Assembly (NCBI GenBank): GCA_930367215.1 | Contig: OV884056.1 | Coordinates: forward strand, 318,896,709-318,960,708 | Direction of reading: 5' to 3' | DNA: 64,000 bases | Source: Pollenia angustigena | Taxonomy: Eukaryota; Arthropoda; Insecta; Diptera; Polleniidae | Part shown: one piece after another, positions 22,834 to 31,686 of the stretch | Numbering within the stretch: the first letter of the stretch is position 1 | How the letters are laid out: each line of letters begins with the position of its first letter | The notes under the pieces: generated by a model | Told to the model about the DNA's origin: nothing | The model's input: only the letters and a program-made list of their open reading frames with translations | Database searches by the model: none | Program-made: the position numbers and the translations under genes

Positions 22834-23982
22834 ATAAACCATGGTTTCCCAATCCGGCACGTGCTGATGAAAAAGTGTTTACTTTTGCCGATGTTCCACA
22901 TTTGTTAAAGCTGATCAGAAACCATTATCTTGACACAGGACTGAAGTATAAGGATGAAATGGTTTGCTCTAAAACAATTGTGGAATTGCGAAAGTTAACG
23001 GCAAATTCGGATTTATCCATTACTTACAATTTAACCGATGAACATGTAACAGTCAAAGGAGCAGGTAAGATACATATAACATGATTGAATGAAACATATA
23101 ATGAATAACATTTTTGCAATTTTTTAGGAAGACAAAAAGTGAAACTAGCAGCGCAGTTGTTTTCGCACACAACTGCCAATGCTATTAGAAGGTGCTACTC
23201 CCATGGTATGGAATTGTACAAACCAACTCTTACTGCTGACTTTATCCAGCTTGTAAATGATTGGTTTGATGTCCATAATTCGAAATTAGGCACTTTCAAC
23301 TACCCTGGAAAGGTAAGATTTGTTATTGCGTAAAACATATTGCTTTGTTTAGCACTAATTTTCCTCCCCAGGAACCATATGGTATAGCACTAGAATCCCA
23401 AAACCGGATATTAAATGCGATGAACGATTTTATGTCATCGCCAATTATTCCCAATAAAAATTCTTTAGAGCATTTTCAAAAAGGAATTTTAATTTCAAAT
23501 TCAGCTTTGGCTATGCTCCTTAAATATGTCAAAAAATACAGCATGACATATTTATTGACCAACAGGCTCAACCAAGACATTTTGGAGAATTTCTTCGGTG
23601 CCATAAGAAGCAGAGGTGGTTTAAATGACCATCCTTCGCCAATGGACTTTAAATATAGGCTTCGAAAATACATTCTGGGTAAGTTTTTAACAAAAGAAAA
23701 AATTTAAGACTATATGCAATCTCTTTTTTATGTTTAGCCAGAAATACGGAGCACCTTAACGGACAAGGAAATGTAGAAGAGGATGACACGAAATGGCTCA
23801 ACAGTTCCAATGTTAATGAAGTCCAGAATCCATGCAGAACTGATAATGTTACAGACGCTATTGAACCGTTACCTACTAAAAACGAAGAAAACGAACTTGA
23901 CTGCTTTGATGGTTCGAATATCGAAGATGTTGGCTTACTTCAAGAAGACGCTTTAGAGTATATAGTATATATGTCTACATAA
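22834..23982 (+). pseudogene. P-like transposase 3' block (4 exons)
   Basis: Exons 22834-23064, 23128-23312, 23372-23678 and 23738-23982 join in one frame through GT-AG introns of 57-63 nt, ending at TAA 23980-23982. The protein reads KPWFPNP, DVPHLLKLIRNH, KVKLAAQLFSHTTA, DFIQLVNDWFD, TYLLTNRLNQDILENFFG, SRGG and KYRLRKYIL, all in the order of the C-terminal half of P-element transposases. The acidic tail ends EYIVYMST. No stop or frameshift occurs inside these exons. What is lost is upstream: there is no exon carrying the first part of the catalytic domain, so it cannot be a working transposase as it stands. I call it a pseudogene, with domestication as the alternative. Confidence 0.8.
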
Positions 23983-23985
23983 ATA

Positions 23986-24235
23986 TGGATCTATCTATGT
24001 TTTAAATTGCATTAAGATCTGTTGGATAGATTTGGAGAGGCATAAATTGCCCCCTATCTCGAATCGTTATCCTATTTAAAAAAAAAAAATACATACCTCA
24101 AGTATATATATAAATATGAATCTATCTATGTCTTAAATTTCATTAAAATCTGTCAGATAGTTTCGGAGAGCAGAAATTGCTCCTTCCCACCCCACGTGGT
24201 CCTATTTTTTATAAAAATGTATAGCTTATGTGTAG
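23986..24235 (+). repeat. family B fragment, two tandem units
   Basis: Two units contain ATGGATCTATCTATGTTTTAAATT or its variant, ATTAAGATCTGT and TGGTCCTATTTTTT. They match the tandem core of the family B element at 60380-61070. It starts four bases after the P-like stop codon and ends near 24235, without the family's terminal hairpins. Confidence 0.65.
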
Positions 24236-24830
24236 TTTTACATAGGTACTGCTGATGTTACGGAAAAATGTATTTTAAATATCATAAATTAAATGTATAT
24301 AGTCCCATACCTGCCTAGTGATCAAAGCACATTTTTGCTAAAAAAATTTTTTTTCATTTTTACACAGAAGTGCCAAAAATACTAAAGGTATTTTTTTAAA
24401 CATGGATATTTTGTATGTATGGCAGATAATCAAGACACATTCATGGGTATTGAATAATATCCCTACTAGCATTTGGAAGATTGTTTTATCAAAAATCACC
24501 TAACTGAGTCTTCCTCGAGTACTTTTGATGATTAAAAACTGATTAATCACTTGCGCGTTTGAAAAAAGACTCAAAAATGATTCGTTCTTATGCTTAATAA
24601 GTAATTTATTGAAAATGCAATAACAAAACATACAGCAATCAAAAATGGATCATACAGGTGTTTGAAATATAACTCTTGAAGTTATTTATGAATAATATTT
24701 TGCTCATCTAGATGATGAAAAACTGATTTTAATTTTGTTAGCTAGCTTTGAAGCAAGCGTTAACTTGAAGTATAATATATAATATAAAAATCCTTTAAAT
24801 ATCTCGTGTATAGCTATAAGGACTAGACGT
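24236..24830. other. noncoding DNA
   Basis: AT-rich sequence with no recognisable exon. The stretch 24490-24590 contains GAGTC/GACTC and GATGATT words that also fill 25630-25980, so the two may be ends of one old repeat. Confidence 0.3.
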
Positions 24831-24834
24831 AAAA

Positions 24835-25385
24835 AAATATGTGCCCAAACAAATTATAGCAAGAAATCTTTATTTGAATTACCCCAAGTTTATGAAGGAG
24901 TACACGAATCTGATGAAGAATTGATAAGCTTAAACGAAAATAACGAGGAAACTGAACAAGAATTGGAGTTATGTGTGTATGTGAGGTCTTTGTTGATACG
25001 GATTTGGATAACTTTATAGTAAATTATGGTTATGAAGAAAAATATAGTAAATTGGAAATATGCAAAGCATATCGTGCATTGCAAATCGTACACGCAGACG
25101 AAAGTCATTGAAATCATAATAACCAACGAATGCAAAACGATTGCAGCTCTTCTCCCTCAAACTCATCAGCGTTTAATTATATTAATTAAAGAAAACGATG
25201 CAAAAGGCGTATATTATCTAGTTCCTCAGAGGAACTGTCAATCTCCTCTTTACTTCCAAAAACTATTACGACTAAAACAATTTCACCCGCTTAACTGCTC
25301 GACAAATTGCCTCAACATAATTATACTGCCTTCTAAAAACATAAATACTCCAAAAGGTTCTCAAGTTCAAATCAAAATGTGTTAA
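24835..25385 (+). pseudogene. unrecognised decayed coding-like segment
   Basis: One frame near 24890-24990 gives an acidic stretch with ESDEELISLNENNEETEQE. A different frame near 25020-25390 gives a run with YEEKYSKLEICKAYRAL and then serine-rich sequence broken by stops. The composition looks more like coding DNA than the surroundings. I recognise no family. It may be the remnant of a transposon ORF or of a 3' extension of the P-like locus. Confidence 0.25.
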
Positions 25386-25629
25386 TAGAGTGACCTCAAC
25401 AATGCAACACTTTTGTTATTATTTTTTTTTAAAGCAATTCCTTTTTTTAATAAAAATTTTTATATTATTATTTATTATATAATTGATTTTTAATTTAATT
25501 TATAATATAATTTATATAATAATTTAATTAACTGAATTATTTAATAATTTAAATCGAAAAATATTTCTTTTTGTAATCTATTACAAATATGACGGAAAAA
25601 ATAGTAAAACAAACTTGCGAACGATCAGA

Positions 25630-25835
25630 AAAAAGTGTCGAAAAAGACTCATAGACGATCATAAATACGACTACAAAATGAGTCGAAAAAGACTCTTAGA
25701 CGATCAAAAATATGACTAAAAAATGAGTCGAAAAAGACTCACAAACGATCAGAAATATGACTAAAAAATGACTCGAAAAAGACTCGCAAATCATTAAAAA
25801 TATGAGTCATAAATGAGTCGAAACTGATCAGAAAA
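25630..25835 (+). repeat. minisatellite, unit about 46 bp, 4-5 copies
   Basis: The phrase GTCGAAAAAGACTC recurs near 25636, 25682, 25728 and 25773, separated by A(C/G)GATCA(T/G)AAATA(T/C)GACTA-type sequence. GAGTC and GACTC alternate, giving each unit short palindromes. Confidence 0.75.
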
Positions 25836-26073
25836 GCAGGTAATAAAAGACTCCTCAAGATAAGTCCCGGGTAGGGTACCATTTTCTCCCGAGAAAACAA
25901 TCATTTATGATCAGAAAATGAGCTCATATTTGCTTATTTTAATCGTGCAGAGGAGTCATAAATGACTCGAATATGATTAATTTTTCCATAAAATGCTTGC
26001 AGGGGTTCATGTTTTTTTGTTTACTGAATGTGGTTGCGTGAAGATATTGCCGTGCATAAGTATAAGTAATAAC

Positions 26074-26265
26074 CAAGGCGAATTCATCCCAGGTAATCTC
26101 GGTACTACAACAAACAACTCGTACAAAAACCACAAGCAATTTGTTTTTGTAAAATCATTGTACAATGTCAAAAACAGAAATAAAACACAACAGAAACAAA
26201 GATAATAAAAGAGAATAAACAAAATTTGACATCCAACAGTGATTTTAGCTATTATCAGCTTAAGT
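26074..26265 (+). mobile_element. P-type MITE, right end lost
   Basis: It starts CAAGGCGAATTCATCCCAGG and follows the outer MITE at 41180-41529 through CAAGCAATTTGTTTTTGTAA and TTTTGACATCCAACAGTGAT, stopping at ATTATCAGC. The right end (ATTCGCCTTG) is absent. It lacks the inner MITE present in the 41.2-kb copy, and so preserves that insertion's empty site. Confidence 0.8.
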
Positions 26266-26270
26266 CGTTT

Positions 26271-26413
26271 ACATAGCGTCTTCACGTGACAATTTTTTGT
26301 CATACCAAACTTCAAAGTCTATATAAAAAAACTCGAAAATTTTTGTCAGCGTTTTTTCAATATGAAGTTTGACGTTTGCTATGACAAAAAATTGTCAGGT
26401 GAAGACGCTATGT
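26271..26413. repeat. 143-bp hairpin
   Basis: Two 33-nt arms (26271-26303, starting ACATAGCGTCTTCACGTGAC, and 26381-26413) are inverted copies with one mismatch. The inner sequences (CAAACTTCAAAG against TGAAGTTTGACG) pair partly too. It lies between the truncated P-type MITE and the 5' truncation point of the jockey-like LINE. Confidence 0.7.
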
Positions 26414-26538
26414 TAGAAAAAACCATGGAAACATTAGTGCAAACAGTAAATAATTTTACGAACACAATGGGTAATATGATGCAGGAAATGCTTAGAATGC
26501 AATCGATGTTATTGCAAGCTGTACTTAACAAACCATGA
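26410..26538 (+). pseudogene. LINE ORF1 C-terminal fragment
   Basis: An in-frame segment from ATG 26410 or 26425 to TGA 26536-26538 encodes about 37-42 residues, Met- and Gln-rich with a heptad-like TNTMGNMMQEMLRMQSMLLQ helix. The start lies in the hairpin arm and is therefore accidental. Gag-like and zinc-knuckle parts of ORF1 are gone. Confidence 0.5.
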
Positions 26539-29360
26539 ACTGTTTAAAAATTTTTTTTTGGAACGCAAACGGCATGCGCCAACATAAAAATGAATTAGAA
26601 TACTTTCTTAAAAATAAACAAATTGATGTCATGATGATTTCTGAAACTCATTTGACCTCAAGAAATACGTTTAAAATCAATGGTTATATACTATATGATA
26701 CCAAGGACCCTCGAGATAGAGCTTGTGGAGGTTCTGCCATCTTAATAAAAACTCGAGTCAAACACTACATTATGTGTGATCACCGTGAAGACTATCTGCA
26801 AGCAACGACTATTTGTGTTGAGGAGCTAAATCGAAACATAGTAATTTCTTCTTTATACTCTCCACCTAGATTTTCCATATCAGAAGGCCAATATTATAAA
26901 TATTATAAATCATTAGGACCCTGTTTTCTGGCCGCTGGCGATTATAACGCTAAACATACCTTCTGGGGGTCACGACTTATAACACCAAAAGGTCGTGTTT
27001 TGTTTAACACAATCTCTAAAATGGGTTTAAATATGGTCGCGAGCGGGCAACCAACATATTGGCCTACTGATCAGCAAAAAATTCCAGATGTTATCGACTT
27101 TGGCGTGGTTAAAAACATCCCCACAGAAACGATTCATGTTGAAGCTTCCTTAGAATTATCATCCGACCACACACCTACAATTGTTACTATATCGAACTCA
27201 AATAGAATTGTATTTCCGTCAGGTTACTTAGCGACGCCAGCCACACAAATAAATTGGTTAAAATACAAAAAATTTCTCAGTGCCCATTGCACAGAAAATA
27301 TTCCGCTTAGTACACCGGAGAATGTGGATCTCTCTCTTGTTAACTTTGACAGTTATCTTAAACTAGCTGTTCAACACTCCAGCGTTACCCCCAAAAAAAT
27401 TAAAAATAATAAAATATGTTCTTCAGATGTCGAGCGGCTCTTGACTGAAAAAAGGAGAGTTCGAAGAGAGTGACAACTTTACAGATCCCCGCAACTTAAG
27501 ATTTTGTTAAAAGAATGCACAAAAAGGCTAAGAAAGTTACTACAGAATCAGAAAACGGCTTCTCTAGAAAAATATCTTAAGGAACTTGATGCAACTCTAC
27601 AATCTGACTACTCATTATGGCGTGCAGCTAGAAATCTAAAAAGGCCAGTTATATCTAAGCCACCATTAAGAAACTTGAATGGTAGTTGGGCAAGAAACGA
27701 TATTGAAAAAGGAAATCTTTTTGTTAGTCATTTGAAAAACGTATTTACACCAAATATATCTCACAATATTGCGGTCGAGTTACCACCTGTTGCTGCTAGA
27801 GCAGCTATTCCCCTCAGATTTGAGATAAGAGAAATCGAAAAGGCTATTTGTGACTTAAACACTAAGAAGGCACCTGGTATTGATAAAATCAGTAATACAA
27901 TGCTTTTGGAGCTACCTCGCATAGCAAAGAAAATTATTCTTTTTATTTTTAATGCTATTTTACGCCTTGAATACTATCCTGAAAAATGGAAGGTTTCCTT
28001 AGTTACCATGATACCAAAGCCAGGTAAAGATCATACAAAAGTTGAGTCTTATAGACCTATTAGCTTATTATCAAATATGTCAAAGCTGTTTGAGAAATTA
28101 TTAGTTTCAAAATTAACACCAATTTTAAGTGAAAATAGATGTATTCCAAACCATCAGTTCGGATTTAGAAGAAAACACAGCACAATCGAGCAGACTCATC
28201 GAATAGTAAATGTCATAAGAAAAGCATTTGAAGAAAAGAAATATTGCTCAGCACTCTTCATCGATGTTTCGCAAGCTTTTGACAAAGTCTGGCATGAAGG
28301 CTTATTACACAAATTGAAGCAAAATTTACCAGCAAACACACAGCAAACACAAGCTGCTAGAAAGCTACTTAGTCGGTCGTCAATTTATTATTAAAGAAGG
28401 AAATTTTTTAAGTTCACCTCAGCCCATTGCCACTGGAGTCCCACAAGGCAGCATCCTGGGCCCCCTATTATACTTAATTAATACTTCGGACATGCCAACA
28501 AGCAACTACACACAAACTTCAACATTTGCAGACGATACAGCTTTTCTAAGCGTCCACGAAAATCGCTATGAAGCATCGCGTTACTTACAGCATCATATAT
28601 TTCAACTAGATATATGGTTAAGACAATGGAGGATAATGGTCAATGAGCAAAAATGCGTACATATAACATTCACTTTGCGCCGGGAATCTTGCCCCCCTAT
28701 TACAATCAATAATCAAATAATTCCTCAACATTCGCATGTAAAATATCTCGGTATACATCTGGATCGGCTATTAACGTGGAAATGCCATATAGAGGCAAAA
28801 TTAACTCAAATGAAACTAAAAGCCATTCAAATTCATTGGCTTATTGGAAGAAATTCTGTCCTTAGTCTCGATTGCAAGCTTCTACTTTACAACTCTATCT
28901 TAAAGCCTATCTGGTGCTACGGTATTCAACTATGGGGCACTGCCTCGGTCTCTAATATCGACAAAATTCACTTCTTCGAATAATCACAGCCGCTCCCTGG
29001 TATGTTAAAAACTCAAACATTCATAAGGATCTCAATGTGCCATTAGTGAAATCTATGATTACAAAATATGCAATAAAATATTTAAAAAGGCTTGAACAAC
29101 ACCCAAATCCACTAGCTCGAAATATTTTAAATAATGGCGGCCACACTCGCTTAAGAAGAATAGACACTGCAGCACTTACCCAATTAGATGAGCGATAAAC
29201 ACCTATAAAAGTGAACATAACCCGTGATGAAGAAAATTTTGTCTGACACTGGCAGGAGATAAAATAACGTATTAGGTTAAGATTTGATTAATTATTGTTA
29301 GTTCATATTTAATATATGAAGATTCAATAAAAAATAATGACAAAAAAAAAAAAAAAAAAA
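26414..29360 (+). mobile_element. jockey-like LINE, 5' truncated
   Basis: It contains the tail of ORF1, a broken ORF2, a 140-bp 3' UTR with AATAAA (near 29326) and a 19-nt poly-A tract at 29342-29360. The ORF1 stop and the ORF2 start overlap as ATGA (26535-26538), a compact arrangement common in non-LTR elements. No convincing TSD was found. The jockey assignment rests on the endonuclease and RT wording and the absence of RNase H. Confidence 0.8.
26535..29198 (+). pseudogene. jockey-like ORF2: endonuclease and reverse transcriptase, broken
   Basis: The ORF starts at ATG 26535. The endonuclease has FFWNANGM, ISETHL, GDYNAKHTFW and SSDHTPTIV. An in-frame TGA at 27471-27473 follows, then the same frame continues with the RT: APGIDKI, MIPKPGKDH, YRPISLLSNMSKLFEKL, HQFGFRRKHSTIEQ, LFIDVSQAFDKVWH. 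A frameshift lies near 28330-28375; the next frame has TGVPQGSILGPLLY and TFADDTAF, the catalytic box (near 28531). A second frameshift near 28975 precedes the tail, which ends LTQLDER at TAA 29196-29198. Three lesions make it inactive, but all catalytic residues I can check are kept, so decay is moderate. Confidence 0.85.
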
Positions 29361-29672
29361 CTGAACTGATTTGAGGGGGGAGAATATAAGAAATAAAAAA
29401 AAAGAAAATAACGGTGATAAAAAAAATTAAAATGAACTCTTAAGTCAATGAATGGGTTAATTTTGTTTCCTTGTATATAAAAACAAAAATTATGAAGTTT
29501 GGTGACGATTGGGTAAAGAAAAGTCGATTGATAAGTTGAAAAATGAATGCAAGACGAAAAATTTTTTAAATGTCGTAAACTTTTCTTCTAGATGATAAAG
29601 TAATCAAAGTGTAGATACAATTATTTTTTCAATCCAGATTCATTATAGGGTAGTTCGACTGTATATACATAT
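29361..29672. other. short noncoding stretch between LINE and BEL/Pao element
   Basis: AT-rich flank containing purine-rich GAGGGGGGAGAATA just after the LINE tail. The last five bases, CATAT (29668-29672), form the 5' TSD of the LTR element. Confidence 0.4.
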
Positions 29673-29903
29673 TGTTGTGAACAACTACTTTAGAAAATAT
29701 TTATTATTTTAATCAACATACCTAAATTAAACAGAAAATTTTTAACTTATGTACTTTGATAGTAATATCAAATAATTTTATTTTTTAGTTGGAAATAATT
29801 TTTATTGAAAAGAAACTATTAATTTTGAAGTTAATTTCCTAAAATAAATAAATTGTTTAAACTTGAATAGAATTTACTTTCAAAAATAGTTTTATTTCCA
29901 ACA
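29673..29903 (+). repeat. 5' LTR
   Basis: Starts TGTTGTGAACAACTACTTTA and ends TTTTATTTCCAACA. It is the direct copy of 35548-35778 with a single substitution seen. AT-rich; an AATAAA-like word (AAAATAAATAAATTG) near the end may serve as polyadenylation signal. Confidence 0.9.
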
Positions 29904-29930
29904 ATCTTCAAAATTAATAATAACTAAAGA

Positions 29931-30536
29931 ATGTTTCGTACACCTCCAAATAATGATAATAAATCAGATGGTACCGATGATCAAATCGGCGAGAGTAAAG
30001 CGGAAAATGTTCCTGATAACCAATTAAACAGTTGCGGCCAATGCAACATGGAGAATACAGACGAGATGGTCCAATGCGATAAATGTGACACATGGTATCA
30101 CTTCTCATGCGCTGGCGTAACCGACTCTGTAGAGAACCATGATTGGATATGTTCCAAGTGCAAGAAAACAGCAACAAACAACAGAACAGTAAGTGAACGA
30201 ATCGTAACTAAATCGAAGCTTGCATCAATATGTTCTGCCACATCTTCAAAGCAACGTTTGCTTAATTTGGAACTTCAACGTCTTAATGAAGAAAAAGCTT
30301 TAGAATCACGATTTCTACAAAGAAAATTTGAGATTCTCGCAATGTCAGAAGACTGCATAGGAAGTACTTATAGTGAAGCGATGTCTCGTACAAGGGAATG
30401 GGTTTCGAATTTACCAAACTTCCCACCAGCCCAAATACGAACGTCCCTAGGTAAGTCACCCGTTCGTTTGGAAGGAAAACACCAGCAACAACTGGAGAAA
30501 GGTGCAATACCTAAAAAAAACTTTGCTGGATCATGA
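29931..30536 (+). CDS. BEL/Pao Gag N-terminus with PHD finger
   Basis: The ATG at 29931 is the first after the LTR. Residues 35-77 form a complete Cys4-His-Cys3 PHD finger (C35, C38, C49, C52, H57, C60, C74, C77; includes CDKCDTWYHFSC). A coiled, Glu/Arg-rich segment follows (about 110-150, with LQRLNEEKALESRFLQ). PHD fingers usually read histone H3 tails. In a retroelement such a domain could guide Gag or the integration complex to chromatin; that role is inferred. The frame ends 20 residues after an A8 run (30513-30520), where the true path shifts into the next frame. Confidence 0.75.
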   Translation: MFRTPPNNDNKSDGTDDQIGESKAENVPDNQLNSCGQCNMENTDEMVQCDKCDTWYHFSCAGVTDSVENHDWICSKCKKTATNNRTVSERIVTKSKLASICSATSSKQRLLNLELQRLNEEKALESRFLQRKFEILAMSEDCIGSTYSEAMSRTREWVSNLPNFPPAQIRTSLGKSPVRLEGKHQQQLEKGAIPKKNFAGS

Positions 30537-31686
30537 ACAGCCTTTAACAAAAAGTCAACTTTTAGCAAGAAAGGCCCTGACAACCGATTTGCCTATCTTT
30601 TCTGGGAAAGCTGAAGAATGGCCTCTATTTTTTAGTTCTTTTGAAGAAAGTACAAAGCTATGTGGTTATTCTCATTCCGAAAATCTTTTAAGGCTGCAAA
30701 GATGTTTAAAAGGGAAAGCCCTTGATGCTGTAAGTTGTCACCTTTTGTTGCCGAGAAATGTGCCAGAGGTGATTCGCACGCTTAAGATGATGTTTGGTAG
30801 ACCAGAAATAATAATTAATACGCTTCTGGATAAAATTCGTTCAGAAGCGGCTCCGAAAGCAGATAAACTTGATACTCTTATAAACTATGCTATTTCAGTT
30901 AGAAATTTTTGTTCAACCCTTGAAGCTTCTGGATTAGAGGCCCACAGAAATAACCCGCTACTTCTTCAGGAACTCGTGGACAAGTTGCCAGCCCAGACAA
31001 AACTAAATTGGGCCATGATTGTAGCAGCTAAAGATGCTAATATATTTGTGTTTTCGAAATGGTTATTTGATATAGCTGAGGCAGTATCTAAAGTTAGTCC
31101 TTTATTAAGTTCACATAAAATAACTGGAAACATACATGAGCACGAAATGGAGAAATCAGCCATTGTTCAAAAAATATGTGTTATCTATAATAAAAATCAT
31201 TTGGTGGAATCATGTGAGAAGTTTTCTCAGTTAAAGCTGTCCGATCGTTGGGACAAAGTTCATGAATTTAAGTTATGTCGTTTATGTCTTCAAAAGCATG
31301 ACTATTACCGCTGTTCTAATTCAAAGTGCCCAATTGAAGGCTGCGAGGCCAGACACCACAAATTGCTCCACAAATTTAGCCAGAAGTCTACTGTCACAAC
31401 ACATTCGAGTTCGAATATTGGCGAAAAAACTTTTTTTAAGATTTTGCCCGTTACTTTACACAATAATGGAACTTTCATTGAAACCTTTGCCTTTTTAGAT
31501 GACGGTTCAAATGTTACACTTATACAAAAAGACATTTGCGATCAACTTGGTTTGGAAGGTAATATTAATAATCTTTGTTTAAAGTGGACTTCAGATACTC
31601 GTCGCATAGAAGAAGAATCAATGGAAGTCAGCGTTTGTATAGCAGCACGTGGAGAAAATTCGAAAAGATATGAACTTCTTAATTAA
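30515..31686 (+). pseudogene. BEL/Pao Gag body, zinc motifs and protease
   Basis: After the shift at A8 the frame continues with LPIFSGKAEEWPLFFSSFE, the conserved Gag block found in BEL-type polyproteins, then Cys/His clusters (RLCLQKHDYYRC and CPIEGCEARHHKLLHK) like zinc knuckles, and FLDDGSNVTLI, the aspartic-protease active site (D-D-G here where D-S-G is common). The frame is lost near 31660-31680. Confidence 0.75.

Larger units (their letters stand above)
21274..23982 (+). mobile_element. P-element-like transposon, internally deleted, right end missing
   Basis: The left end, CAAGGCGAATTTATAGCAGG at 21274, is the same terminus as the neighbouring P-type MITEs, and it lies 266 bp upstream of the THAP start codon, as expected for a P element. 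Coding blocks are 21540-22170 and 22834-23982. The expected TSD half is ATACCAAC (21266-21273). I found no inverted CCTTG end downstream: a family B fragment begins just after the stop codon. The autonomous element is therefore broken both in the middle and at the right. Confidence 0.7.

Noticed and set aside
25630..25835. CRISPR-like array of short repeats
   Set aside because: Units are degenerate and contiguous, with no unique spacers, in a eukaryotic repeat context; this is a minisatellite.
30513..30520. Programmed frameshift at an A8 run in gag of the BEL/Pao element
   Set aside because: Other frame breaks in the same element lie outside such runs, so a plain indel or sequencing error is simpler; not excluded for this one site.
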